Below are positions 48,176-59,965 of a stretch of DNA of 64,000 nt, in pieces. The translations under genes were made by a program, and so were the position numbers. The notes under the pieces were generated by a model, which saw nothing but the letters and a program-made list of their open reading frames with translations, did no database searches and had not been told where the DNA came from. The number at the start of each line of letters is the position of its first letter. The first letter of the stretch is position 1. This DNA comes from Erythrophleum ivorense (taxonomy: Eukaryota > Streptophyta > Magnoliopsida > Fabales > Fabaceae). Location: the NCBI GenBank assembly GCA_026724425.1, contig JAIUCV010000002.1, positions 7,941,001 to 8,005,000 on the forward strand, in the 5' to 3' direction.

Positions 48176-50839
48176 GAGAAAATAAAGGAGTGATTTTAAG
48201 ACAGTCACATTATATAAGAAAAATGTTAAAAAATTCAATTATTTATGAGTAAAAGAGTTTAATACTCTTTATGATTATATTGTCAAGTTAATTGAAAATT
48301 TTGGAAGAGCAATAGCATAATTAGAGTATGCGAGTGCAATAGATATATGATATATGCAATGCATTGTACTATACCTGATATAGCATTAGTTGTTTGTAAA
48401 CTTTTAAGGTTGACTAGTAATCCAACCAATTATCATTAAAAAATAATTGTTAGAGTGCTTGGATATTTGAAAAGAACAAAGCACTTAAAAGTTTATTATA
48501 GTGATTTTCTTGCAATGTTAGAAAGTTATTCAAATGCATGTTGGATAACAAGCATAAATGATAATAAATCCATAATAAGGTGGATATTCAACTTGAATGG
48601 GGATACTATTAGTTGGGCTTCTAAAAAATGAACTTGTATTTTCCATTCTATTATAGAATCTGAACTTATAGCATTATCAGCTTCTAAAAAAGAAGCAGAA
48701 TGGACGAGAAACTTATTATTAGATAAAAAGTTGTGGCTACAACTTATGGTAACCATTTTCATATCTTGTGATAGTGAGGATATAATGTGTATAATCCATA
48801 ATAAGGTGTATAACAAGAAATCAAGACATATAAGCTTACAATATACTTACATATGAGAGTTAATAATAAATAAGATTATAACGGTAATCTATGTATGATC
48901 GAGCAAGAATTTGGTTGATCTTTTTACTAAAGTATTATCAAGAGATATAGTACAACAAGCTTGTAAGGAAATGTAACCTAAACCCTTAAAACAAAACACA
49001 ATAATGGGAACTTAACTTTAAGTTAGTATCACTTTAACAATATAAATTAAATGGGTAACAATAAGTTATTATGTGTTAATTAAGCATTAGATCCCCTAGT
49101 AAAGTTTCATAGTAGAGTATGTTGTGTAAATTATTACAAAAGGAGTTCATGGAGTTAAAAATACATAGAGTAATAAGGACATAAAACAAACTTTATAGTG
49201 TATGCTATTACGAGAGGAGGTCGACAAAGGTCTTAATGGAGTTGTTAGATGTCTAAAGTAACAAAGACATAATGACAAGTTCCACCTATATAAATATTAA
49301 AATTTTGTTACTTTAAACAAGATTTAAAGGATTTGTCTTGTAAATATTGATGAGACCATGATTAGCACATGATTATAACAATGCTAAATCAAAATGTTGA
49401 AAGTTCTTAGCATTTAATAATGTATTGTGTATGATGCTTTCGGTTATAGTACACAAAGTTGTGGTTTAAAATTTAAAATATCAATAATTTCATCAAAACT
49501 TTAAAAAATTTACACTAACAACAAGCTCAAATCATTATAAAATACTTTTTAACATGCATGATATTATAAAGGAATATTATAAACTAGTGAGAGTTTGTTA
49601 TATTGTTTGTAATATAGAATGGAATTTAAAGTCCCATGTTGTGTAGAAAATATATTATTTAGAGGTGTATAAGGGTAAGCCCATTTAGTATATTAAAAAT
49701 AATTAATATATAAATATATATTAATATATACATATGTATATGTTAAAAATATTTGGATTTGGGCTTTTAAAGGAAATAAAGATTAATAGTTTTAATTTAA
49801 TTATTTTAAAATTTAAATTTAATGTAAAATAAATGGGTATATTTGTTAAACTATATGCTTGTCAATAGAAAAAATATATATTTATTAATAAATAACATAC
49901 ATGCCTATTAAAAGACAATCGTTAAAAAGAAATAAAGTATGTTTATTAATAGAGAGTAGATATATTTATTAACAAAATAAATAGACATAACTATTAAAAG
50001 ATGATTATTTAGAGTATATAAATAACTTTTTTATCCAAGTTAGAAGTGTTAAGTTCTTTTGAGTACTTCTTTAAAGGTTTTATTGTATTTTAAAAGAGTA
50101 TTGTTTGTAAATCCCCAGTGTAAGACAATCATTCTTTAAATATAATGATTTTTCATATCTCATAATCTATTTTTAATTTCTTATTTCTATAAATAAATAA
50201 ATAAATATAAATATAAATATAAATAAATAAATATATATTTATTTATATTTAACAAAAAGTATTTTGTTGACAAATTTTGTATATCAACCCTAGAGAAAAT
50301 CATAACTTTTTGGGAGCAATTTGTTTAAACAACATGGTTTTCAATGAAATTCAAGTCATAAATTTACAAACATATGAACTCTTGTTTAAGCCATATGGAC
50401 ATTAAATTTTTGTAACTTTAAGAAAAGATTATTTTGATTAAAAAAAATTTTAAGGGGCTAAACTGGATGATTTTATCTTTGAATAATCAAATTTTTAAGA
50501 TAAAAGTGATCATTCAAAGAATAAATCATTAATTTTATTTAATATTTAATACACTCTTGTTTCTTATCAAGCTCTACATTTTAAATATTTATATATTAAA
50601 TATAAATATTTTGAATACTATATAACCTTAAGAAATTAATATCTAGATAAGAGTATACTAAACATCTTTTGGTAAAAATATTTATTTATTTGTGCAAAAT
50701 GTATTATATTTTAAAAATTTTAACTAATATGTAACAGTTGTTATTTTATATTAATATATATTGACATATAATTTATTTAAATTTTGACAATAATTTTTGA
50801 AAGTTTTAGAATAGCATAAAATTTAAAATTTTGAATAGA

Positions 50840-51105
50840 TTGTTGTTTTTGTCTATGAAAATTGACTATTTTTTTATTTGGTTCTCCAATGTTTAATACT
50901 CTCAATTTAGTTTCTTAATAATATTTGTTCACTCATTTTTGTCCACTAATTTTTTAAGATCATGGGTCTAACTTTTCAATTTAGTCTACTCGAGGATCAC
51001 AATGATTGAAAACATTTAAAATAAATAAATTAAGAGAATTGCACTTTGAAGAATGAGGAGTTACTGATCTTTCCAAGACAAAAAATAATTTACTCTAAAT
51101 TTCTT
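50840..51105. mobile_element. MITE-like TIR element, about 260 bp
   Basis: The left arm (TTTTTGTCTATGAAAATTGAC, TTGGTTCTCCAATGTTTAAT, ACTCTCAATTTAG) matches imperfectly the reverse complement of the right arm (TTTTTTGTCTTGGAAAGATC, CCTCATTCTTCAAAGTGCAA, TTCTCTTAATTTA). The core has CAATTTAGT words common to several MITEs in the window. Non-coding. Confidence 0.45.
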
Positions 51106-51244
51106 TTACTTGCGATATTCTGAATTTGAAAATTTAATGTAAATATTTAATTTTAAATTCATATTAAAATATTAACTCCATAATTAACAACCCTATTTTC
51201 AGCATTTAGATTACTCACTTGTTGTTTAACATCCAAGCTCTTGA

Positions 51245-51264
51245 CTCTCTCTCTCTCTCTCTCT
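51245..51264. repeat. (CT)n microsatellite
   Basis: A pure CT dinucleotide run of about 20 bp lies about 1.15 kb upstream of the MADS-box start. No functional claim. Confidence 0.85.
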
Positions 51265-51699
51265 TTTCAATCATAGTCATCTATTTTTTTAAATCTTTTT
51301 TTAAAGGAGTAGATAAAAATAATCTTTTAACTTTTATTAGATACATATTACTTTATATTTTCATTGTTTTAATTTTAAATATTCTAGTTTAAATATTGTT
51401 TTTATTTTGTATTTTATAAAATAAAAAAATAAAAAATAAACAACTAGGATTAAAAAAAATTAAAGAGCTGGGACGCAATCCAAATTGGTTAAATTTTCTT
51501 AAATCTTTGTTCTCATAAGATATATAGTATGGAAAAAAATTATATATATTTTATTTATATTTATATTATTAAATTCTTCAATTAAAATTTTAAAAATGTG
51601 TAATTATCTAATAATAATTTAATAAATATATAATTTTTAAATAATTATATAATTTTTTAATTAAATTGTACATATATTATTTTATTATTAAAGATCTAT

Positions 51700-52414
51700 A
51701 TAATTATTATATTCTAATTGAGAAATTTAATATTAAAAATATTTCGCCGCTTTGCCTTTCAGCGACATATTAAGCGCTACATAGCTTGCAAGGCCAATTT
51801 CGCCACTGGACCCCGATTAATTGAAAAAAGCGGCATTTCCAAAAAAGGAATTACGGCATGCGCATTCGTAATTCCACGCGTCAACGGCAGATACGGGGGA
51901 CGGCACGACTTTCAGAAGGAATAAAATAACCTATCATGTCACGAGAATCAGAACCTGATTGGGCCACGTATCACCATCCACAAAACCAGTTATGGATTTC
52001 TACGAGACCATTAGCGGTTTCTATGCTCCAACAAAAGCGGTTTTATACACTTTAGATCTTTGCCGCTGATTGCTGATGCGAATTCACTCATCAGTACGGT
52101 TGCGCAACCTCGGTTTGTCTCTTATAATCCAAGCATTCTTGCCAGTAAGAGCGCTCTCTCTCTTACATCCTTTTTTTTTTTTCTTTTTTCAATTCTCGCT
52201 GTCTTTCTGGGAAAATCAATTCGACAAACTTGCGTCATTTTCTTTTCCATCTGAGCATAAGCTTGCGAAAAAATTTCTAAGCAATCAATGAACAATTTTT
52301 TCCTCCATCTTTTGATTTCCTCAGTTTTCTTGAAAATTTTGTTCCGTAGCCTGTTTCCTTTTTGACAAAGAGTAACAATTTTGGTTGGAAAATATTCATT
52401 TAGGGTTCATTGGT
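51700..52414 (+). promoter_or_regulatory. Presumed promoter and leader of the MADS-box gene
   Basis: This 700-bp region upstream of the MADS ATG is clearly GC-richer than the desert. It contains repeated CGCCGCTT/AGCGG/GCGGTTTTA words (51745-52035), a TATA-like GGTTTTATACACTT near 52038 and a long pyrimidine-rich tract at about 52145-52200, common in plant leaders. The open frame 51718-51924 has no recognisable domain and is not called. The transcription start cannot be fixed from sequence. Confidence 0.45.
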
Positions 52415-52596
52415 ATGAGGAGAGGGAAGATCGTGATAAGGAGAATCGACAATTCGACGAGCAGGCAGGTGACGTTCTCGAAGCGAAGGAACGGTTTACT
52501 GAAGAAGGCGAAGGAGCTGGCAATCCTGTGCGACGCTGAGGTTGGAGTAATCATCTTCTCCAGCACTGGCAAGCTCTACGATTTCGCCAGCAACAG
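52415..52596 (+). CDS. MIKC-type MADS-box gene, exon 1 (AGL17/AGL16/ANR1-like)
   Basis: The ATG at 52415 opens a 182-nt exon that ends at a GT donor after two bases of codon 61, exactly the usual size and phase of MIKC exon 1. It encodes the complete DNA-binding MADS domain: MRRGKIVIRRIDNSTSRQVT, FSKRRNGLLKKAKELAILCD, then AEVGVIIFSSTGKLYDFASN. The wording RRIDNSTSRQVTFSKRRNGLL and IIFSSTGKLYDFAS is that of the AGL17 clade (AGL16, AGL17, AGL21, ANR1), nuclear transcription factors. Residue 2 is Arg where members of this clade usually have Gly (MGRGK). No second exon was recognised up to 64000, so either intron 1 exceeds 11 kb or the gene is a promoter-plus-exon-1 fragment. An upstream in-frame extension would have to start with TTG and is not accepted. 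Confidence 0.88.
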
Positions 52597-53764
52597 GTGC
52601 TCTCTAAGCTCTAAGATCTCCTTTTTGCTTTGATCTGTTCCTTCTCTTTCTTGAAAAATGCATCGCGTGCTGTTTGTGTTGTTGATATGTCACAAAATCA
52701 TTGCTGAAGGTGAGCATGCTGGATTTCTGATTTTGTTCTTTGGTTTGGCGAATGCGATAATTAATAATAAGGTTAAAGCCAACTACAGAAAACTTTGATC
52801 TGTTATGGATGTTGAGAACTTTGTTCTTCCTTAATCTGCACTTAGTTTTAGTGAGTTTTAGAGTTAATTTAAAGACGCAGAAGAGAAGCTTTATAAATTT
52901 TGAATTGGTTGAAAACTTGAAGAGCGTTCAAAGTGTAGTTTTGTCCGGTCCCATGGAAGAGGGTTGGAGTTTGTGAAATCCCTCCCAATTATTTTAGAAG
53001 AAACAGAATATAGCAGTGTGTCAGAGTTCGAGAGCAATGTTCGTGACCGGAAACGCACAGAGCTATGCCAATGTATATAAGACCATGACTATAGGATGTT
53101 TGCTAATTGGCGTCACAGCATGATATGAAACTTGCCGTTTGAAGTTATGTGACTTCATGATAGTGTAGTACTGGTGTTGTAGGTTTGAGTTTCCTAGCAT
53201 TATTACTGTCATGTTGACATGGAAGGATAGCTTCTAATCAGAGTTATAATTTGCTTTGATGTTATAATATTTATGTGTTTGTCAGTTATGAAAGAATTGT
53301 CAATGATTCTGGTAACTATTAAGTTAAGTTAACTATAGTTATCATTCAACATGGATTGTAACATAATATGTTACTTTAGTCTCAATCCTTGATGAACTAG
53401 AATACAATAAATTTTGTAAAAGATTTATTAGTTTAAATTTATTTTGGTTATTATTCGAAGGCATTTTAGCATTGTAGACTTGTAGTTCCAAAATGGCTAA
53501 TATGGATGAGCAAAATTATGAGCAAATTTATAAAGTATCTTTTATTTTTAATTTGCATTAGTTGTCAATAAAATAGGAAATCCCTTCTCTTCTTTTCAAG
53601 AAGATTTTGTCAAGGCTTTATCATATCCTGTTCACATGCATAGAGATTTAAATTTAAATACAAAAACATTTTTTCCCTTTTATGGTTAATTAATAATAGT
53701 TTCCTTCTTTTTATTTAGAAAATATCTTAATTAAAAATGGATTCTTTCAATTGAGAAAATTTGT

Positions 53765-53977
53765 CAATTGCTCAAGGGAGTAATTTGGACCATCCATGTT
53801 TGATTTGGATGGTCCAAATTTTAATTTTAATTTTTTTAATTTTTAACCATAATTATCATTTTTTAATTCATAATTAAAAGATAGTTTTCATTATGCATTT
53901 TGTTTCTTTTAAAAAAATGTCAAAACAAAGTAAAAAAAAAATTTGAACAATCTAAATTGCTTAATTGAGTAATTAAT
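53765..53977. mobile_element. Small TIR element with internal perfect hairpin
   Basis: The left end (CAATTGCTCAAGGGAGTAAT, TTGGACCATCC) is mirrored by the right end, whose reverse complement reads TAATTACTCAATTAAGCAAT and TTAGATTGTTC. Inside, 53782-53796 (AATTTGGACCATCCA) and 53806-53820 are exact reverse complements with a 9-nt loop. The element is flanked on both sides by the direct word CTTTCAATTGAGAA. Non-coding. Confidence 0.5.
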
Positions 53978-54278
53978 GAATCCTTTCAATTGAGAATTTT
54001 CATTCTCGTATTAATTTCAACTATATTTAAAGTGCATGTTTGCATTTTGTTGCATGAAGACATAAAATATTAGATTTGTGTACAATAAGTGCTTATATTT
54101 TTATATTACTTTTTGACAATATACATATTTTATCAGAGTTTTATTTACTTATTTATTTTGACATGATATAGCAAAAAGTTGAATTTAAGATTTCTTATTA
54201 TCCTTTCACTATTAAAACTAGAGAGAATCATTTGATATATTTGACTCTTATGTAAATTTAGACCTTATTTAAACATTA

Positions 54279-54757
54279 AGAGTGAACATAGGCTAGGTCA
54301 GGCCAAACATTGGTCCAACTTAATGTCCGGTCCAATTTAAAATAGGCTTTAAAATTAAAGTTAATTGTCTGAGCCTGACCTCAGACTTGACATAATTATT
54401 AGGCTACTCAATTTTTATTATTTTATTTTTTATATTTTTGATATTTATTATAAAAATTATAAAATGACTTTAAAAAAAGAGAATTTTTATATAAATCTTT
54501 ATAAAATTACAATTTATTCTTATAAAATTACATTTTACTTCTAAAAAAATTAAAAATTTTTTATAAATCTTTATAAAATTTTTTATTTAAAAATTGGGCT
54601 GGGTCAAGCCTATATGACTCTTTGGGCCATTATGGTGCTTGGCCCAACCTGGTTTAAAGACCCGCCCAATCCTTTTTTTTTATTTTGACCCCACCCACCT
54701 TGTCTTGATTTGGCCGAGCAAGATCGAGCACATTGGACCTAGTGTTCACCCCAATTA
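54279..54757. mobile_element. TIR-like element with GGGCC/GGCCCA-rich ends
   Basis: The left end GTGAACATAGGCTAGGTCAG resembles the reverse complement of the right end, GTGAACACTAGGTCCAATGT. Subterminal sequence is rich in GGTCCAA, AGGC and GGCCCAACC words, while the centre is AT-rich. Repeats of this look are widespread in plant genomes. Classification is uncertain. Confidence 0.4.
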
Positions 54758-55899
54758 AACATAAAGTCATACTCATCAAAGTCTATCACTTTGCATATAC
54801 ACTCGTGGGCATATACGCACGAGTTCCATTTGAGTCAAGTTTGGTTTTACTACACTATTATATTCCATGCAATTAAAAGTTCATGACTTTTTTCATTTCA
54901 ACCTCATTGAGTCTTTTTCACTCGAACAATGATCAGACTGATTTAAATCATTTGTTCAAAGGCCATTTAAAGGATGAATGATGCTAGTTGCCAAAACTCA
55001 TGATGCTATCACTTTAGCTTAATTAGTACATAACATTAAATATGAAATTAGATTGAAAGAAGAAGAGATATAACGGATATTACTGCTATTCAAATGTTTT
55101 AAAATGAAATTGCATATAAAATATTTGTCTAAATTTTTTTATATAGAGTTCATTCACCAAAAAAAAAGTTGTTTATATAGAGTTATGGCGTTTTTGGTTA
55201 ACAATGCACCTGGTTATGCTGAGTGAGTTTATGGATAAGGGGGGAAGAGCAGTTGAAAGCTAAGACTAAGAGGGTGAAGAGGCGGGGAGAAAAGCGAGCA
55301 TTTTTTAAGAATCTCACAGAGGAAAACACTTTTAAACTCTCATCCTGAATTGTCATAAAATATAGGGTCAAGAATCATACCCAAAAGGGAAAAAAATGAC
55401 GCTCTTGCTTGGGTCATGATCTCCCCTTCTTGAAACTAGGCTTTCCAAGTACATTGGAGCCTATAAGGAACCTTCCTCACCATAAAATCCAGTATGTCTG
55501 ATTTCTTCAGTTTGGAGATCATACAACACCATCCTTCCATCGTTTGTCTTCCAAAAGAAACAATGAGTTCAATAATGAAGTGCTTGGTCCAAAACCTTTC
55601 ATTGCCATAAACATATCAATATATAAAAAATGCATTGTATTTAAAGATATGTTTGACATATTTATTTATTTATTAATAATTTATTTTATCTTAGTTTCTA
55701 TGCTAAAAATTTTTATCTACATATGTGAATATGTTATTTTTTTAAAAATTTTTATCCTCCAATAATTTAATTATAAATCATCTGAGGTTTCAATGGTGAG
55801 ATTAACACCATGTTGCTTAACTTCACTGGTGGCAATTGTAACTATATATATATATATGTATATTCTATTTGTTAAAATATTTAAATCTTATTTATAATT

Positions 55900-56470
55900 T
55901 TTTTAAATAAATTAATTATTTAATCATTAAAATATCAATTTTTTCTGAATTTGGTCATTAAACAAAGTAAACCCTTCTTTCACCAACCTTATGGGGATGG
56001 TCATTCAATTTAGTTCTCCAATCAAAATAGTTCTTCTCATTAGACAAAGTCATAATTGCTTAACAAATTAATTGACTTGGCATAAATGGAAGGTTACATA
56101 TTATTAATTAATGATCTAAACTTGTCTAAATGTCATTTAAAAAAAATAATGTTGTTTTGCCTAATTTCTTAGGGCTTATTGGTCTAACAAGATAATAAAA
56201 ATCAAACAAAATGTGTTTACGAAAAATATACCTAAAATAGATCTAAACAAGTCTAGATCATCAATTAACAATCATTGAGACTATCGTTTGTGCCCTTCTA
56301 ACTAATTTGTTAATTTATCATGACTTGTCATATTTTTCTAACACAAATAACTATTTTGATTGGGGGACTAGATTGAAAAATATTATCTTTGAAAGATTTA
56401 ATAGAACGAAAATATTTTTAATGACCAAATCATTAATTTACTTTGAAATTCAAAGATTGTTATACTAGTG
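55900..56470. mobile_element. Long-TIR MITE-like element in the presumed MADS intron
   Basis: Left-arm words ATTCAATTTAGTTCTCCAAT, CAAAATAGTT, TTAACAAATTAATTGACTTG and TTAATGATCTAAACTTGTCT recur in the reverse complement of the right arm as TTTCAATCTAGTCCCCCAAT, CAAAATAGTT, TTAACAAATTAGTTAGAAGG and TTGATGATCTAGACTTGTTT, in the same order. The arms are about 230 bp each around a core of under 100 bp, so the whole is close to a single palindrome. Non-coding. Confidence 0.7.
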
Positions 56471-58487
56471 ATAACATATGGAGTATAAATTAAATTTTTA
56501 TATAAATTTCATTTCTAAATATGTAAGTTTCCACTTTCCAATAATTTAAAATTTTAAATAATCACTTCTTTTTAAAACCAAAGCTTACCTTGAAAGATAG
56601 CTACTAAAAGCTAATAGTTGACGACTTCTTAGGAGGCTGACATATATAATACTGCAGAAAGGGAGGGAAGATGAAGTGAAACACTAAAGAATACGAGAAA
56701 TACTTATATAATAACAAAAATAAAAGCTTTGGTGAAAATTATAAATATTAAAAATTTGTTTTGCATATTTGCTGGTATAAAATTAATTTTCTGCGAACGT
56801 GAGATTCGAGTTACATATCCTTATAACTCAATGTAAGTACTTAATCTATGATATATAGATTGTGACATCGAATTTTCTTTGGAGGTAATTATAATAGTTT
56901 GGTTCCTTTTTATTTTTTATTTAAAAAGGCTCAAATGATTGAATCGAGTTTTGTAGAATTCATGTCATGCTTTAGAATACTCTCCTCATGCTACTAAATA
57001 ACTCGTAGGTGTTGGCTTATAGGTGTAATGGAATATTTGACATGTGATTTGTGTTGTTATGAAACTGAAATCTAACAATGTCAATTTCTTACATTAGAAT
57101 GTACAAAAATTCTTTATGAATTCTTTAGTTCCCACAAATGACTTGGTTTTGACTTTAGATTAAAAAAGTAATTAATCAAATACATGTAAATTGATTCAAA
57201 CATCACCATTTTATTGGAAGAAAAAAATAGTGTTGTTCATAAGTGCTCAACTCCTTTTATTAGTTGGTATGAACACCTTTTAGGACTATAAGATAGGTCA
57301 TAAAGGTTGAAGTCTAAAAATATTGACTACATGAATAGAAGCAAAGTGAAGCCAAGTCGACCCAAACCAATTAGGTGGCAAAGCTACATATTAGAAGAAG
57401 AGAAAATTTAGAGAATATCATGAAAATTGCCACGAGAAGGATCATCTTATAAAGCATTATAAGAAATTCAATGTTCAAGATCCATGTAAGAGGATTTAAG
57501 TTTTTAATTACATTAATTAAAAAACACACAAATAGGTAAAAATATCTTATCAAGAACATCCCAATTTCCAACAACTGTGTTTGGTTATTTTCTATCACAA
57601 GTGCGGTATTAATTTATTGAAATCCAAACATTACATAGGAAGATTCAGAGTATCCAGTAGTTGTTTTTTTCGAATTCTCCATAAAATTACACTATATGAA
57701 AACCCCACCATTCCCTTCTCAATGAAAGAGAACCGATTAACTCGTTCATCCAGCATATGATATAGATAAAACAGTGAAACAAGGGCAAAATGTAATTTGT
57801 TTCATGATAATTCGACAAACCTTTCTTTTTGTTAGAAAATTTCTGTTCAAGAATAATCTGCATTAGCTGCATAAAGCTAAATGACCATCATATTCCTCCT
57901 TCAGTTCAATTTGGACGAAGTTTTTAAGTGTTTGTTATCAAATTTTTTGATAAAGAGGATAAGTGAATAATTTTTACAATGTAACAACATATGATTAAAT
58001 GCATAAAAAAAAGTTTTCTTGCATGTTATATACTTATTAGAGAACCTCATAGTTAATGTCTATAATTATTTACCTAAATTTACATTTTTAAAAAATAATT
58101 AAAAGTTTGTTGTAGATTCCTTATGTTTTCCAAACAATGTAATTGAGTCTTTACCAGGTAGTTAAAAAAGTCCTACTCAACCCTAAATACAGGGTGACGT
58201 GTGCCAAAGATTTAGCAATTCACATGAAACTAAGGTTGTTAGCCATTAATCGTAGCCCTTAAGGTACAGGTGGGCCAACCTAGGTTTTTTTTTTTTAACA
58301 ACTCACCTCTCATTTTTTAAATCTACCAAACATGATATTGGGCCATGATCTCAACCTAACCCATTAGCCCTAACTTATTCGCACATGATAAAAAAATAAC
58401 ATTCATCCTTTTGTCTTAAAGTGAAACACTAACCTTGATCCATGACACAATTACAGACAACTCATCATCTTCCTTAACTCTTCTTAG

Positions 58488-58739
58488 TGCAAAGTGCACC
58501 CCATGGAACAGAGAAGAGAAAAATAGCTAAGGAATTCCTATTCAAAATATTCAACAACCCATATAATGAAGAAATAACTCCTATAAGTATCAGTAAGAGA
58601 CTCACATGAATCACAACCCACATGTTTACTAACAAACTTTTCATGCTTCTCATTCTTTTAACTAACTATATTTTGTACTTACTACTTATTACCCATTTTG
58701 TCACCTATTACATCTTTTTCCCATTTTTGCCACGAAACA
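58488..58739 (-). repeat. 3' LTR of the gypsy element
   Basis: This 252-bp segment matches 63481-63737 in the same orientation (TGCAAAGTGCAC at the plus-left end, CAACAACCCATA, GAAGAAATAACTCCTA, CACCTATTACATCT). In the element's orientation it starts TG and ends CA. A G-rich polypurine stretch (GGGGTTGGAGGGGGGATA on the minus strand) directly precedes its start. Confidence 0.85.
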
Positions 58740-58798
58740 ATATCCCCCCTCCAACCCCACAACGAAAAAAACAAAAAAGATTTAAAAAATCCTTGACC

Positions 58799-59190
58799 TC
58801 AAGGATTCAAGTGTAGACCTATTGTGGTGAATTGAAGAAACTGTTGGTGTATGATAGACATATCTTCCAATGTGGCATCCTTGATGTTGTTGTCCTTGCA
58901 ACAAACAAGAAGTTGAGTGATTGAAAAATTACCATGCTTGACCACCTTTCGTGCAAGGATTTCCTCTATTTTTAAGCAAAAATGATCTTGATGATCCACT
59001 TGACGCAAGGTGGAGGTAATTGTAGTTATTATTTCCCACGCATTTCTTTAACAAAAAAACATGAAAAATTGGATGAACCTTTGTGTTATAGGAAGTTGAA
59101 ACTTATAAGCCACATTCCCAATTTTGTCAACAATCTTGTAAGGTTCAAAGTATCTAGTTGCAAGCTTGTGAGGAGCATAATGATCTAGTA
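58799..59190 (-). pseudogene. Gypsy integrase C-terminus/chromo-like remnant
   Basis: Minus translation gives YEPYKIVDKIGNVAYKFQLP-like text (APHKLATRYFEPYKI, GNVAYKFQLP), a stop, and then VDHQDHFCLKIEEILARKVV and DATLEDMSIIHQQF. These correspond to the post-integrase SH3-like block and the chromo-type block, normally ending in a TWE..-like word, of plant gypsy elements. It is broken by stops. Confidence 0.7.
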
Positions 59191-59699
59191 AATTCTTTAA
59201 AAAATGATAGAGTTTAATATGAACCAAGTCGCTAATGGTAAATTCACAGTCAAATCAATGTCTATTGGCTTGTTGCATTACCATCTTATAAGTCTTATGC
59301 AAGTGGTGTTTCAAGAGTAGTACAATAACTTCTCTTTCTTGATAGCTCCAATCAACCATATTATTAGCAAGATCGCCACCTAAATATGGCATATGCATTA
59401 GTGGAGGAAGATCATATGCAGCTTAGAAAGGGGACTTGTTAATGGCTGAATGAAAAGAGGTGGTATACGATAGTTTAGCTATTAGTAACCAATTCAACCA
59501 TTGTTTAGGCTGTTCACTAGTCATGCAATGAAGGTAGCATTCCAAACACCAATTTAAAACCTCTATTTGAAGGCAATAGGTAGAAGATTACAAACGTGTG
59601 ACCTTCTTGAGGTGAAAAAGCTTCTTCCAAAATTTCCAACGAAAGATTGAATCCTGATTTATCACTAGGGTTCTTAGGAACCTATGGAGTTCAACTACA

Positions 59700-59965
59700 T
59701 TATCAAAGAACACCTAAGATACATTAACAACAAAGAAAATGGGTTGAATATGAAGTGGGCTACCTTGGATAATCTATCCATAACCACTAGAATAACATAT
59801 TTGTTATAAGATTTTAGTAAGCCAATGATGAAATCCATGGATAAATTTGCCCTAATGGTTTTTGGTATGGACAAAGGTTAAAAAACTCACTATATGCTCA
59901 AGTTTATACCTTTGGCATACAACACATTCCTTGACAAAATTGGACACCTTTTTCTAAACCTTTTT
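59700..59965 (-). pseudogene. Gypsy integrase fragment
   Basis: Minus translation shows CVVCQRYKLEH (the CxxCQ of the zinc-binding HHCC region), then NLSMDFIIGLLKSYNKYVIL and VVMDRLSKVAHFI. These are the hallmark integrase core words (MDFI.GLP.S and VVVDRLSK.AHF), including the first two catalytic Asp positions. The frame is interrupted by stops and indels. Confidence 0.8.

Larger units (their letters stand above)
46003..50190 (+). mobile_element. Decayed Ty1/copia retrotransposon lacking integrase
   Basis: Two LTR-like segments in direct orientation flank the element: 46003-46490 and 49740-50190. Both share words like AAAGGAAATAAAG, CTTGT(T/C)AATAGAAAA, TTTATTAATA, TAAATAACTT and TTTAAAGGT(C/T)TT.TTGTAT in the same order. 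Between them lie remnants of gag (about 46595-47240, with a degenerate CFHCGK zinc knuckle near 47253), the protease motif WWLDSGAIVHIC (about 47452-47490), reverse transcriptase (about 47705-48175) and RNase H (about 48520-48720). The protease/pre-integrase region joins RT directly, so the integrase is deleted. Many stops interrupt the frames, and the LTRs have diverged strongly, so the element is old and dead. Outer borders are uncertain. Confidence 0.8.
52597..58487. other. Putative start of MADS intron 1, with MITEs
   Basis: No exon was recognised over 5.9 kb. Contents seen: a 15-bp perfect hairpin at 53782-53820 inside an imperfect TIR element (about 53765-53977), a TIR-like element at 54279-54757, and a long-TIR element at 55900-56470. 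The first 700 bp or so is less AT-rich than the desert, as expected for a real intron near an exon. Small open frames such as 55544-55765 are not convincing. Confidence 0.6.

Noticed and set aside
52385..52414. N-terminal extension of the MADS protein
   Set aside because: It would need TTG as start; the ATG at 52415 gives the standard MADS start and a standard 182-nt exon.
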